From Luteolibacter ambystomatis (GTDB lineage: Bacteria; Verrucomicrobiota; Verrucomicrobiia; Verrucomicrobiales; Akkermansiaceae), in assembly GCF_018137965.1 (NCBI RefSeq), contig NZ_CP073100.1, positions 4,227,754 to 4,291,753 of the forward strand: DNA of 64,000 bases, in the 5' to 3' direction. A program made the translations under genes and the position numbers. Each line of letters starts with the position of its first letter. The stretch's first letter is position 1. The notes below the pieces were generated by a model, which saw only the letters and a program-made list of their open reading frames with translations, did no database searches and was not told the origin of the DNA. Shown here in pieces: positions 36,405-45,480 of this stretch.

Positions 36405-38519
36405 ATGAAAATTCCGTCCCCGCTGGTCTGCCTGTCCGCCATCACCTGCCTCATTCATGCCGCGCCGGGCTACCCCGCCGCCCGCAAGGAAACCGTCACC
36501 GATGACTACCACAGCACCAAGGTGGCCGATCCCTATCGCTGGCTGGAGGATGACAACGCCGCGGACACCAAGGCCTGGGTGCAGGAGGAAAACAAAGTCA
36601 CGCACGCTTTCCTGGATGGCATCCCGCGCCGCGAGGCGATCCGCGAGCGCCTGCGCACTCTCTGGAACTACGAACGCATCGGCGCGCCGACCGAGTACGG
36701 CGGCAAGTGGTTCTTCAGCCGCAACAGCGGCCTCCAGAACCAAGCCGTACTGATGGTCGCGGATGCCCCGGAGGCCGAGGGCAGGATCCTGCTCGACCCC
36801 AACACGCTCTCGAAGGATGGCACGGTTTCGCTCGGCGGCCAGCGCCCGAGCGAAGACGGCAAGCTGCTCGCCTATTCACTCTCCACCGGTGGCAGCGACT
36901 GGCAGGAAATCCGGGTCCGTGATGTCACCACCGGCAAGGATCTGGAAGATCATCTCAAGTGGGTGAAGTTCAGCGGCACATCCTGGAAGAAGGACGGCAG
37001 CGGCTTCTACTACAGCCGCTACGATGAGCCCAAAAAAGGCGCGGCACTGACCCAGAAGAACGAGTTCCAGAAGCTGTGCTTCCACAAGATCGGCACGCCG
37101 CAGGAACAGGACGTGATCGTCTATGAGCGCAAGGACCACGCCAACTGGGGCATCCACGGCGGAGTCACGGAAGACGGCCGCTACCTCATCATCAGCATCA
37201 GCCAGGGCACGGATCCAAAAAACCGCGTGTTCTACAAGGATCTCTCCGACGAGAACGCCAAGGTCGTCGAGCTGCTGCCGGACGCGGACGCGGAGTATGA
37301 CTTCATCGACAACCAGGGGCCGGTATTCTTCTTCAAAACCGATCTCGATGCGCCGCGCGGCCGCGTGATCGCCATCGATACCCGCGAGCCCGCGCGCGCG
37401 AAGTGGAAGCAGATCATTCCGGAGAGCAAGGACCTGCTCAAAGGCATCTCGTCCGTGGGCGGGCAACTCGTCTGCCAATACCTGCAGGACGCGAAGAGCG
37501 CGGTGAAGTGCATGGATTTCGAGGGCAGGTTGATCCGCGATCTCACGCTGCCGGGCCTCGGCAGCGCGGGCGGATTCGGCGGCAAGAAGGAGGACAAGCA
37601 GACGTTCTACGGTTTCTCCACCTTCACCGAACCGGGATCGATCTACCGCCTCGATCTCGCCACCGGCGAAAGCAAGTTGTGGCGGAAACCGAAGGTCGGC
37701 TTCGACAGCGATGCTTATGAAAGCGAACAGGTCTTCTATCCGAGCAAGGATGGCACCAAGGTGCCGATGTTCATCGTCCACAAGAAGGGCCTGAAGCTGG
37801 ACGGCACGAACCCGACGCTGCTCTACGGCTACGGTGGTTTCGACACCAGTCTCACGCCGGGCTTCTCGATCCCGCGCGCGGTGTGGCTGGAGATGGGTGG
37901 CGTGCTCGCGGTGGCAAACCTGCGCGGTGGCGGTGAATACGGCCGCGAGTGGCACGAAGCCGGCACCAAGCTGCGGAAGCAGAATGTCTTCGATGACTTC
38001 ATCGCCGCCGGTGAATGGCTGATCTCCAACAAGTACACCTCCACACCCAAGCTCGCGATCCAAGGCGGCAGCAATGGCGGCCTGCTCGTGGGTGCCTGCC
38101 TCGTGCAGCGTCCGGATCTCTTCGGCGCGGCGATCCCGCACGTGGGCGTGATGGACATGCTGCGCTTCCACAAGTTCACCATCGGCTGGGCGTGGCAGAG
38201 CGACTACGGCAGCTCGGACAATCCGCTCGAGTTCAAGGCGCTCTACGCCTACTCCCCTTACCACAACCTCAAGCCCGGCACGCGCTATCCGGCCACGCTG
38301 GTGATGACCGCGGACCACGATGACCGCGTGGTGCCCGCACACAGCTTCAAGTTCGCCGCACGATTGCAGGAGTGCCAGCCGAAGGACGGCCCTCCGGTGC
38401 TCATCCGGATCGAATCCAGCGCCGGTCATGGCGCGGGCACGGCGCTCAACAAGAGCATCGAACAGTCCGCCGACGAGTGGACCTTCCTCTCGAAGGCACT
38501 CGACATGAAACGGGATTGA
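36405..38519 (+). CDS. Prolyl oligopeptidase, S9A family, exported (copy 2)
   Basis: 704 aa from the ATG at 36405 with a signal peptide (MKIPSPLVCLSAITCLIHAAPGYPA). A TTG at 36396 could add three residues. It has the same fold and motifs as copy 1: DDYHSTKVADPYRWLEDDNAADTKAW, the nucleophile Ser556 in IQGGSNGGLLVGA, TADHDDRVVPAHS and ESSAGHGAGTA. The two proteins are collinear, equal in length, and similar along most of the chain, so they come from a tandem duplication. They differ most in the propeller, where substrate access is set, which may mean different specificities. Translation may be affected by the palindrome just upstream. Confidence 0.94.
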   Translation: MKIPSPLVCLSAITCLIHAAPGYPAARKETVTDDYHSTKVADPYRWLEDDNAADTKAWVQEENKVTHAFLDGIPRREAIRERLRTLWNYERIGAPTEYGGKWFFSRNSGLQNQAVLMVADAPEAEGRILLDPNTLSKDGTVSLGGQRPSEDGKLLAYSLSTGGSDWQEIRVRDVTTGKDLEDHLKWVKFSGTSWKKDGSGFYYSRYDEPKKGAALTQKNEFQKLCFHKIGTPQEQDVIVYERKDHANWGIHGGVTEDGRYLIISISQGTDPKNRVFYKDLSDENAKVVELLPDADAEYDFIDNQGPVFFFKTDLDAPRGRVIAIDTREPARAKWKQIIPESKDLLKGISSVGGQLVCQYLQDAKSAVKCMDFEGRLIRDLTLPGLGSAGGFGGKKEDKQTFYGFSTFTEPGSIYRLDLATGESKLWRKPKVGFDSDAYESEQVFYPSKDGTKVPMFIVHKKGLKLDGTNPTLLYGYGGFDTSLTPGFSIPRAVWLEMGGVLAVANLRGGGEYGREWHEAGTKLRKQNVFDDFIAAGEWLISNKYTSTPKLAIQGGSNGGLLVGACLVQRPDLFGAAIPHVGVMDMLRFHKFTIGWAWQSDYGSSDNPLEFKALYAYSPYHNLKPGTRYPATLVMTADHDDRVVPAHSFKFAARLQECQPKDGPPVLIRIESSAGHGAGTALNKSIEQSADEWTFLSKALDMKRD

Positions 38520-38538
38520 TGGCCCGTTGGCGGTGGCG

Positions 38539-39003
38539 ATGAACCTCCACACGCTCACGCAGGTCCAGGATCTCCCGATTTCCGTCGCGGAGGCCTGGAC
38601 CTTTTTTTCGACGCCGGCGAACCTCCAGTCGATCACGCCGCCGGACATCGATTTCCAATTCATCGGCGATCATTCGGGGCCGATGTATGAGTGCCGCATC
38701 CTGCGTTATCGCATCGGCATCGCACCGCTTGTACGAGTGAACTGGAATACCGGGATCAAGGCCGTGCGCGAGGGACATTCGTTCGTGGACGAGCAGATCT
38801 CGGGCCCTTACCGGTTCTGGCACCACCGCCATGTGTTTGAAGCTATCGAAGACGGCACGCGCATGACGGATGAAATCCACTACGCCGTGCCTTTTGGGTT
38901 CATCGGCGATCTGCTTCACCCTTTCCTGGTGCGGAAGGAACTGGAGCGCATCTTCCAATTCCGCCGCGAGGAACTGGTGCGGCGGTTCGGGACGGTGAAG
39001 TGA
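38539..39003 (+). CDS. SRPBCC family protein (START/Bet v1-like)
   Basis: 154 aa from the ATG at 38539; a TTG at 38527 in frame could add four residues. The sequence HTLTQVQDLPISVAEAWTFFSTPANLQSITPPDIDFQF, then ISGPYRFWHHRHVFEAIEDGTRMTDEIHYAVPFG, is typical of small SRPBCC proteins, often annotated as cell-division inhibitor-like or ligand-binding. The fold has a hydrophobic pocket. The ligand and role are unknown. It lies 19 bases after the second peptidase, same strand. Confidence 0.88.
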   Translation: MNLHTLTQVQDLPISVAEAWTFFSTPANLQSITPPDIDFQFIGDHSGPMYECRILRYRIGIAPLVRVNWNTGIKAVREGHSFVDEQISGPYRFWHHRHVFEAIEDGTRMTDEIHYAVPFGFIGDLLHPFLVRKELERIFQFRREELVRRFGTVK

Positions 39004-39083
39004 TCATGCTTCCCAGCAGGCGCTCTCGCACCTCTCCTCTTTGCCCTGGCAGGGGCAAAGAGATGGCAGGCGAACCGCTAGCT

Positions 39084-40352
39084 TCACGGGTGATCTGCGA
39101 TCCACCGCTCGATGGCGAGGCGGATGCCTGCGGCCTTGTGGAGGGTTTCCTCGTATTCCTTCTGCGGATCGGAATCGGCGACAATGCCGCCACCAACATC
39201 GTAACTCAACCGCTCTCCCTCGCGAACCAGAGTGCGGATGGCGATATTGAACTGGCTCTCGCCATTGAAACCGAACCACCCGATGGCACCACAGTAGATA
39301 CCGCGCTCGCGTTGCTCCAATTCAGAGATGATCTCCATCGCCCGCTTCTTCGGTGCACCCGTGATGCTGCCGCCGGGGAAACAAGCGGCCAACGCATCCA
39401 CCGCCGTGACGCCTCCCCGCAATGTGCCGGTGACCGTGGACACCAGATGATGCACCTGTTCCAATGTTTCGAGCTTCAGCATTTCCGCGACATGCACGCT
39501 GCCGAACTCGCAGACCTGCCCGATGTCGTTGCGCAGAAGGTCGGTGATCATCACCAGTTCGGAAATCTCCTTGGCTGATGTCTGGAGCTCGTAGGCGCTG
39601 CGGCGGTCGTCATCCGGATCCGCGAAGCGCGGGCGCGTGCCCTTGATCGGACGGGTTTCAATACCACTGCCGGAAATGCGCAGGAACGTCTCGGGCGAAG
39701 AACTCAGCACCTCGGTTCCACCCAGCGACAACCACGCCGCCATCGGCGCGGGCGTGGCCTCGCGAAGATGGCCATACAGCGGAAACAACGATCCTCCTTC
39801 GATGGTGGCACGGAACGATTGCGAGAGATTGACCTGATAGATGTCCCCCGCCGCGATCCATTCCTGCACACGACGGACATTCGCCAGATAGGCCTCACGC
39901 GGCGTGCAGGAAGAAAACTCCCCCACCCGCACCGGCTCATCCGGCATCTCACGCAGCTCGGAGGAAAGCGCTCCGATCTCCCACCACTCGCCGCTCTCGT
40001 GGACGAAGACCAGCATCTCCGGAAACTCCCCGAAGACGAAATCCCCCTCATAGCCTACCCAGCCACACAGCCCTCCCAGCGGAAATCCACGATCCGCGGT
40101 TTCAGTTCGTGAGGCATCGAGAATCGCCTGCAAGCGAGCGCGATCCGCCGCCGCGTGAATGTTCCCCTCGATCAACCGCGCCGGGCGCGCCGCGATCACG
40201 GACACCGGCATCGGCGCACTGGAGGGCTGGTTGCCCGCGGTATCGAAAAACACCAGCCCGCCAAGATGGCGCAACCGGGCCGCCACATCGGCAGGCAGGA
40301 AACCTCCGAGGCGTGGCTGGCGGATGGCGGAACGCGTCAGCGGGTCGGCCAT
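39084..40352 (-). CDS. pabB: Aminodeoxychorismate synthase component I
   Basis: 422 aa from the ATG at 40350-40352 (MADPLTRSAIRQPRLGGFLPADVAARLRHLGGLVFFDTAG). The chorismate-binding domain is complete: IAAGDIYQVNLSQSF, SSSPETFLRI, PIKGTRPR, ELVMITDLLRNDIGQVCEFGSV, FPGGSITGAPKKRAMEII, GIYCGAIGW and DVGGGIVADSDPQKEYEET. The lysine in PIKGT is the known marker of PabB, since TrpE has PIAGT. It converts chorismate to 4-amino-4-deoxychorismate with a glutaminase partner for folate synthesis. The partner gene pabA is not seen here. It follows the EEP-fold gene by 52 bases on the same strand. Confidence 0.92.
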   Translation of the reverse strand: MADPLTRSAIRQPRLGGFLPADVAARLRHLGGLVFFDTAGNQPSSAPMPVSVIAARPARLIEGNIHAAADRARLQAILDASRTETADRGFPLGGLCGWVGYEGDFVFGEFPEMLVFVHESGEWWEIGALSSELREMPDEPVRVGEFSSCTPREAYLANVRRVQEWIAAGDIYQVNLSQSFRATIEGGSLFPLYGHLREATPAPMAAWLSLGGTEVLSSSPETFLRISGSGIETRPIKGTRPRFADPDDDRRSAYELQTSAKEISELVMITDLLRNDIGQVCEFGSVHVAEMLKLETLEQVHHLVSTVTGTLRGGVTAVDALAACFPGGSITGAPKKRAMEIISELEQRERGIYCGAIGWFGFNGESQFNIAIRTLVREGERLSYDVGGGIVADSDPQKEYEETLHKAAGIRLAIERWIADHP

Positions 40353-40404
40353 GATGGGCGGCAGGAAACTACCCTCCGCCCCGGCTGGCAAGGCGGAAGA
40401 CCGC

Positions 40405-41340
40405 TCAAGGCCGCGGAAACTCCACCCGCGCGGCCACCGGGAAATGATCCGAGGGATAGGGCTCCGGGTCGACCACGATGTCCGCCTCCAGCACCCGCGC
40501 TCCCTTCGAGACGAGGATGTGATCCACATTCCGCGTGCCCGCGCGCTTGCCATCCCAGAAGTGGAGCGTGGTGCGGTTGCCCTCGCCGCGGTGGCGGCTG
40601 TCGAAGGCATCCACAAGGCCGCTCTTCCAAACCTCCTGACGCGCGGACAGCACCGAGTTCTGGCCAAGCAGATAGGTCACGGCCGGATTGCCTTCCACCG
40701 CATTGAAATCCCCGAGCAGCACCACCGGTTCATCGCCATGCCGGCGGGTGTCGATCCGCCGCGCGATCAAGCGCGCCGCCTGCTCGCGCGAAGGCTGGTT
40801 GCGGTGGTCCCAGTGGGTGGCGAAGACGTAGAAGGAGCGGTCCGTGGCGCGGTCGGTGAGGCGCGTCCAGCAGGCGATGCGCGGGATCTCATTTCCCCAG
40901 TTCTTGGAGCCGGGAATTTCCGGCGTATCGGAGAGCCAGAACGTGCCCGCATCCGAGGTGTCCTTCACAAAGCGGTCACGGCGGAAGAAAATGCCGGTGT
41001 ATTCCCCCAGGGTGCGACCGTCGTCTCGGCCCACGCCGGTGAAATCGTAGTCCGGCAGCGAGGCCCACAGGTCCGCCACCTGGCCGTGGAGCGCCTCCTG
41101 CACGCCGAAGACATCCGGCTTCATCCGGCACAGGCTGCGGACAGCCGCCACCGAGCGTTGGTGCCAGTTGCGCGGGCCGCGGTCACCATCATTCTCGTAG
41201 CGGAGGTTGAAGGTGACCAGGCGCAGCGCGATCACGCCGTCCTCCCGCACGGCCACGGCTTTCGGAGGAGGCAGGACCTGGCGCCGGCCACAGCCGCACA
41301 ACAGCACGGCCATCATCGGCAGGATCCATCCGGGACGCAT
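40405..41340 (-). CDS. Lipoprotein with endonuclease/exonuclease/phosphatase fold
   Basis: 311 aa from the ATG at 41338-41340 (MRPGWILPMMAVLLCGCGRRQ); LLCGC is a lipobox, so it is probably anchored to the outer membrane. The EEP-family motifs are present: LVTFNLRYEND, DVFGVQEALHGQV, FATHWDHRNQPSREQAA, VVLLGDFNAVEGNP, RNVDHILVS and YPSDHFPVAARV. Metal-dependent hydrolases of this fold cleave phosphodiesters or phosphoesters in nucleic acids, lipids or inositol phosphates; the substrate here cannot be told. It is divergent from the hexosaminidase gene. Confidence 0.9.
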   Translation of the reverse strand: MRPGWILPMMAVLLCGCGRRQVLPPPKAVAVREDGVIALRLVTFNLRYENDGDRGPRNWHQRSVAAVRSLCRMKPDVFGVQEALHGQVADLWASLPDYDFTGVGRDDGRTLGEYTGIFFRRDRFVKDTSDAGTFWLSDTPEIPGSKNWGNEIPRIACWTRLTDRATDRSFYVFATHWDHRNQPSREQAARLIARRIDTRRHGDEPVVLLGDFNAVEGNPAVTYLLGQNSVLSARQEVWKSGLVDAFDSRHRGEGNRTTLHFWDGKRAGTRNVDHILVSKGARVLEADIVVDPEPYPSDHFPVAARVEFPRP

Positions 41341-41460
41341 CGGCGGGACTTTCCGTGGGCTGGGACGGATGTCAATTCCGGCGGCGGATTCGACATTGAA
41401 AGAAATCCCCGGTTTTCCCACGTTATCGGCCGACTCTTTTGTCCATACCCAATTGATTTC

Positions 41461-43092
41461 ATGAAACATCCGATTCTCGCCTCCCTGCTGGCGCTCTCCG
41501 GCCTCGCCGCCGCCGACAGCCTGCCGCTCATTCCCCAACCGGTGAACTTGAAAACCGGCGAAGGCTCCTTCGATTTCAGCGCCGCCACCGGCATCCGCTA
41601 CGACCGGACCCTCAAGGCCGAGGCCGGCCTCTTCGCCGCCGACCTGAAGGCCCTCACCGGCAGCGAGCCGAAGGCCGTGACGGAGGAAATGCGGATCATG
41701 CTTCCCAGCGAAATCCGCCTCGATGTGGATACGACAGCGGACCTGCCCGCGGGCGGCTACAAGCTGGAGATCACGCCGAAGACCGTGGTGATCACTGGCA
41801 AGGATTCCGCCGGTGCCTACTACGGTACCCGTACTTTACTCCAGCTCCTGCCGGTCGCCAACGACCCGGCGTGGAAGGACCAGGCTCCGGAGAAACTGCC
41901 CGCGGTCTCCATCAGCGACTACCCGCGCTTCGCCTGGCGCGGCATGATGCTCGATTGCGGCCGCCATTTCTTCGAGGTGAAGGACATCAAGCGCTTCATC
42001 GATGAACTGGCGTATCACAAGCTCAACGTCTTCCACTGGCACCTCACGGAGGACCAGGGTTGGCGCATCGAGATCAAGAAGTACCCGAAGCTCACCGAGG
42101 TCGGCGCGTGGCGCGAGTCCAGCCCGCCCTATGGCAACCGCAATGGCAGCGACGGCAAGCGCCACGGCGGCTTCTATACCCAGGAGCAGGTGAAGGACAT
42201 CGTCGCCTACGCCACCGCGCGCCACATCACCGTGGTGCCGGAAATCGAGATGCCCGGCCACGCCGCCGCCGCCATCGCCTCCTATCCGAAGCTGGGCAAC
42301 GATGACATCCCCGGCTACGCGCCGAAGGTCATCACGCTGTGGGGTGTTCACCCCTACACCTATGCTCCCACGGAGGACACCTTCCGCTTCATTGACGATG
42401 TCTTCACCGAAGTTTGCGCGCTGTTCCCCTCGAAGTACATCCACATCGGCGGCGACGAGGCTCCGAAGACCCAGTGGGAGAAATCCCCACGGGTGCAGGA
42501 GCTGATGAAGAAGGAGAAACTCAAGGACGGCCACGACGTGCAGAGCTATTTCGTGAAGCGCGTGGAGAAGATCCTGGCGAAGAAAGGCCGCAAGCTGATC
42601 GGCTGGGATGAGATCCGCGAGGGCGGCCTGTCCCCGGAAGCCACCGTCATGTCCTGGCGCGGCGAAAAGGGCGGCATCGACTCCGCCAAGGAAGGTCATG
42701 ACGTGGTGATGGCTCCGAATTCCCACCTCTATCTCGACCACTATCAGGAGCCCAAGGAAGCGGCGCTGGCGAAAGGCCAGGACAAGGAGGCCATCGGCGG
42801 CTTCCTGCCGATCTCGAAGGTTTATTCCTACAATCCGGTTCCCGCCGCGCTCACTCCCGCCGAGGCGAAGCACGTGCTCGGCGTGCAAGCCCAGCTCTGG
42901 TCGGAATACTTCCACGATTTTCCGAAGGTGGAATACATGGCCTTCCCGCGCATGGCGGCGCTCGCCGAGGTCGCGTGGACACCCTTGGAGAAGAAAAACT
43001 TCGAGGACTTCCGCAGCCGCCTCAACAGCGTGCTAAAACACTACGATGCCGTGGGCCTGAAGCACGGCGACCCGGACCAACCGGCCAAGTGA
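41461..43092 (+). CDS. Beta-N-acetylhexosaminidase, GH20, exported
   Basis: 543 aa from the ATG at 41461, which opens a signal peptide (MKHPILASLLALSGLAAADS). An N-terminal GH20b-type domain (LPLIPQPVNLKTGEGSF, residues 20-140) precedes the TIM barrel. The barrel has RFAWRGMMLDCGRHFFEVKDIKRFIDELAYHKLNVFHWHLTEDQGWRIEIKKYPKLTEVGAWR and HIGGDEAPKTQWEKSP with the catalytic Asp-Glu pair, then GWDEIREGG and MSWRGEKGG. It removes terminal GlcNAc or GalNAc from glycans or chitin oligomers. The longer frame that begins at 40159 crosses the divergent gene and is not real. A 9-bp hairpin, GGCACCGGG/CCCGGTGCC (43126-43148), follows the gene. Confidence 0.95.
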   Translation: MKHPILASLLALSGLAAADSLPLIPQPVNLKTGEGSFDFSAATGIRYDRTLKAEAGLFAADLKALTGSEPKAVTEEMRIMLPSEIRLDVDTTADLPAGGYKLEITPKTVVITGKDSAGAYYGTRTLLQLLPVANDPAWKDQAPEKLPAVSISDYPRFAWRGMMLDCGRHFFEVKDIKRFIDELAYHKLNVFHWHLTEDQGWRIEIKKYPKLTEVGAWRESSPPYGNRNGSDGKRHGGFYTQEQVKDIVAYATARHITVVPEIEMPGHAAAAIASYPKLGNDDIPGYAPKVITLWGVHPYTYAPTEDTFRFIDDVFTEVCALFPSKYIHIGGDEAPKTQWEKSPRVQELMKKEKLKDGHDVQSYFVKRVEKILAKKGRKLIGWDEIREGGLSPEATVMSWRGEKGGIDSAKEGHDVVMAPNSHLYLDHYQEPKEAALAKGQDKEAIGGFLPISKVYSYNPVPAALTPAEAKHVLGVQAQLWSEYFHDFPKVEYMAFPRMAALAEVAWTPLEKKNFEDFRSRLNSVLKHYDAVGLKHGDPDQPAK

Positions 43093-43232
43093 TTTGAATT
43101 CCGGGCCTTCGCGCCACGTCGAAGCGGCACCGGGTGAATCCCGGTGCCTGATTGATGAAGCGACCAGCCCGACAATTTTACACGAGTCCTTGCAATGCCC
43201 CGCATCCGGGTGAAGCTCATGCTCCGCATCCC

Positions 43233-44117
43233 ATGACCTCACGTGACCTCGTTCTGCCCGCCTTTTTCGGTGACGCCCTCGCCCTTGGTGCCCACTGGAT
43301 CTACGACGATGCGGAGATCGCGGAGGCCTTTCCGGCGGGCATCACCAACTACTCCGATCCACGCAGCGACTACCACCCGGGCAAGCAGGCCGGCGATTTC
43401 ACCCACTATGGCGATCAGACGCTGATGCTGCTGGAATCGCTGGACCGCCATCGTGGCTTCGATCCCGCGGCGTGGCGGAAGGACTGGCTGGCCTTCTGGC
43501 GCGGCAAGCCGAATTCCTATCTGGATGGCGCGACCCGCCGCACCTTGGAAAACTCCACTGCGGGCTTGGACCGGCCTTCTGACAGCCACGATCTCGGGGG
43601 AGCTTCGCGCATCGCCGCGTTGTTCGCGCTGCATTTCGCCAGCGATGAAGAAGCGGTCACTGCCGCGCGGGCGCAAACCACTCTCACCCACGGTGATCCA
43701 CGGGTGGCCGCCGTAGCGGAATTCCTGACTCTCGCCACCCGCCGGGTGCTGGAGGGTGCTTCCTTTTCCCAAGCCTTCGAAGCCGCGGCGGCCACTGGCA
43801 TGCCGGACCTGGATGCCGCCATGGAAGCCTCCCGGGGAACAAACGAAGACCTGGTCGATCTCGGCCTGAGTTGTGACGTGGCCAAGGCCTTCCCGCTGAT
43901 GGTGGCGCTGGCCTTGAAGTATGAGAACGAGCCGGTCACCGCTCTGCGTGAAAACGCCCGCCTGGGTGGCGATTCCGCCGCGCGCGGGATTCCACTCGGT
44001 CTGTTGATGGGCGCGAAGCATGGATTGTCGGCTTTTCCAGCTGCGTGGTCGTCGGAATTGACGAAGTTCGAGCGGATTTCGTCGGTTTTGGAGCGGCTGG
44101 CATTGTTGCCTGCGTGA
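43233..44117 (+). CDS. ADP-ribosylglycohydrolase-fold protein
   Basis: 294 aa from the ATG at 43233. The all-helical fold of the ADP-ribosylglycohydrolase/DraG family is suggested by FFGDALALGAHWIYD, HYGDQTLMLLESL, AFPLMVALALKYENEPVTALRENARLGGDSAARGIPLGLLMGA. In active DraG-type enzymes the last motif reads GGDTDT-like and supplies metal ligands; here it is GGDSAARG, with two ligands apparently lost. The protein may therefore have changed substrate or lost activity. Cytoplasmic. It lies between the hexosaminidase and phosphofructokinase genes, all in the same direction. Confidence 0.85.
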   Translation: MTSRDLVLPAFFGDALALGAHWIYDDAEIAEAFPAGITNYSDPRSDYHPGKQAGDFTHYGDQTLMLLESLDRHRGFDPAAWRKDWLAFWRGKPNSYLDGATRRTLENSTAGLDRPSDSHDLGGASRIAALFALHFASDEEAVTAARAQTTLTHGDPRVAAVAEFLTLATRRVLEGASFSQAFEAAAATGMPDLDAAMEASRGTNEDLVDLGLSCDVAKAFPLMVALALKYENEPVTALRENARLGGDSAARGIPLGLLMGAKHGLSAFPAAWSSELTKFERISSVLERLALLPA

Positions 44118-44187
44118 ATTTTCGCACGAGACCGGCATTTCTCGTGCTTGCCAGCCCTCGCAGGAATGATTTCCCTGCGCGCGCGAC

Positions 44188-45156
44188 ATGGCTGAAGGAC
44201 TCGCTATCATGACCTCGGGCGGCGACGCCGCCGGGATGAACCCCGCGATCAAGTGCGCGGTCGAATATGCGGCGGCGAAGGGCTACAAGCCCTTCCTCGT
44301 CTATGACGGCCTCCGTGGCCTGATCGACGACCGGATCGTGGAAGCAAACCGCGAACTGGTTTCCGGCATCCTCCACCGTGGCGGCACGATCCTGCGCTCG
44401 TCCCGCTCGCAGCGTTTCTTCGACATCAATTTCCGCCGTCAAGCGTACGAGAACCTCAAGCGCCGCGGCATCAGCAAGCTGATCGTGATCGGCGGCGACG
44501 GTTCCTTCCGCGCCCTCAACCAGTTCTACGCGGACTTCGGCGTGCCCTTCGCCGGCATCCCGGCCACGATCGACAACGACATCGCCGGTACCGACTACTG
44601 CCTCGGCGTGGACACCGCGCTGAACATGATCCGCCAGTCGGTGGACTCAATCCGCGATACGGCGAGCTCGTTCTCCCGCGCCTTCGTCATCGAGGTGATG
44701 GGCCGCCACTGCGGCTACCTCGCCCTGACCAGCGCCCTTTCCTGCGGTGCGGAGATCTGCCTCGTGCCGGAGCTGGAATACGACCTCAATGCCATCGGCG
44801 CGCGTCTCAAGCATGAGATCGATAACGAGGGCCGCGGCTACATCATCGCGATCGTGGCCGAGGGCGTGAAAATGTCCGACTACCTCACGCGCTGGATCAA
44901 GGACTCGCTGGAGATGGACGCCCGCCTCACGGTGCTCGGCCACGTCCAGCGCGGCGGCTCGCCGACCGTGCTCGACCGCATCATGGCCTACAAGTTCGCG
45001 GTCGCCGCGGTGGAAGCCCTGGATGCCGGGGAAACGAACGCCATCATGGTTTACCGGGACGGCACCTACGGTCATCTGCCGATCCACACGGTGGTGGATT
45101 CGAAGTACAAGCTCGATCCCGCCCTGATCCGTCTCGGCGCTCCGCTGGGCCGCTGA
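44188..45156 (+). CDS. pfkA: 6-phosphofructokinase
   Basis: 322 aa, the usual length of bacterial PfkA. Motifs: LAIMTSGGDAAGMNPAIK for nucleotide binding, LIVIGGDGSFRAL, IPATIDNDIAGTDYCLGVDTALN with the catalytic TIDND, VEVMGRHCGYLAL-type substrate loop and LGHVQRGGSPTVLDR. The Gly in GGDGS predicts ATP use, since pyrophosphate enzymes have GGDDS there. The residue before TIDND is Ala rather than the Gly of classical ATP enzymes or the Lys of PPi enzymes. It phosphorylates fructose 6-phosphate in glycolysis. Confidence 0.95.
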   Translation: MAEGLAIMTSGGDAAGMNPAIKCAVEYAAAKGYKPFLVYDGLRGLIDDRIVEANRELVSGILHRGGTILRSSRSQRFFDINFRRQAYENLKRRGISKLIVIGGDGSFRALNQFYADFGVPFAGIPATIDNDIAGTDYCLGVDTALNMIRQSVDSIRDTASSFSRAFVIEVMGRHCGYLALTSALSCGAEICLVPELEYDLNAIGARLKHEIDNEGRGYIIAIVAEGVKMSDYLTRWIKDSLEMDARLTVLGHVQRGGSPTVLDRIMAYKFAVAAVEALDAGETNAIMVYRDGTYGHLPIHTVVDSKYKLDPALIRLGAPLGR

Positions 45157-45276
45157 GGGCTGCAGCGATTCCGTGCCTTCGGAACCCGGAGGAACGTGCG
45201 GAAAAGACCCCCGCCCGAGCTCGTCACACAGGTCATGCGGAGCGCCCGGACGGAGGCGTTTTTTGGGGGGAAAAAT

Positions 45277-45480
45277 TCAGGAACGTATCCGCCTTTCGAT
45301 CTCGGCAAGCCGCTGGTTCAATTCACCCACGCAGCCGAAGAGCCCGCGGAGAATCCCCAGAAGCTTGTCGGTCTGGTCCGGAGTGAGGCGCAGCAGTTCG
45401 CCTTCAAGCGGCTGCCGCGGATCCTGATCGGGAAGAGGAGGAGGCGCGTCCTGATTCACGGGGTTGGCGTGGTATGGCAT
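45277..45480 (-). CDS. Small helical protein, third gene of sigma operon
   Basis: 67 aa from the ATG at 45478-45480 (MPYHANPVNQDAPPPLPDQDPRQPLEGELLRLTPDQTDKLLGILRGLFGCVGELNQRLAEIERRIRS). The N-terminal half is Pro-rich and disordered-looking; the C-terminal half is one amphipathic helix with a heptad pattern, likely a coiled coil. Its start lies 25 bases inside the end of the membrane-protein gene, so the three genes look translationally coupled. No family is recognised. Confidence 0.6.
   Translation of the reverse strand: MPYHANPVNQDAPPPLPDQDPRQPLEGELLRLTPDQTDKLLGILRGLFGCVGELNQRLAEIERRIRS

Noticed and set aside
36876-38663. A 595-codon open frame antisense to the second prolyl oligopeptidase
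   Set aside because: A similar antisense frame occurs over copy 1; both reflect codon bias of the sense genes.
40159-41460. N-terminal extension of the hexosaminidase frame by 434 codons
   Set aside because: It lies antisense to the EEP lipoprotein gene and part of pabB; the signal peptide at 41461 gives the natural start.
45230-45276. Possible terminator after pfkA (CGCC ... GGCG followed by TTTTTT)
   Set aside because: The stem is only about four base pairs with an eight-base loop, too weak to call with confidence.
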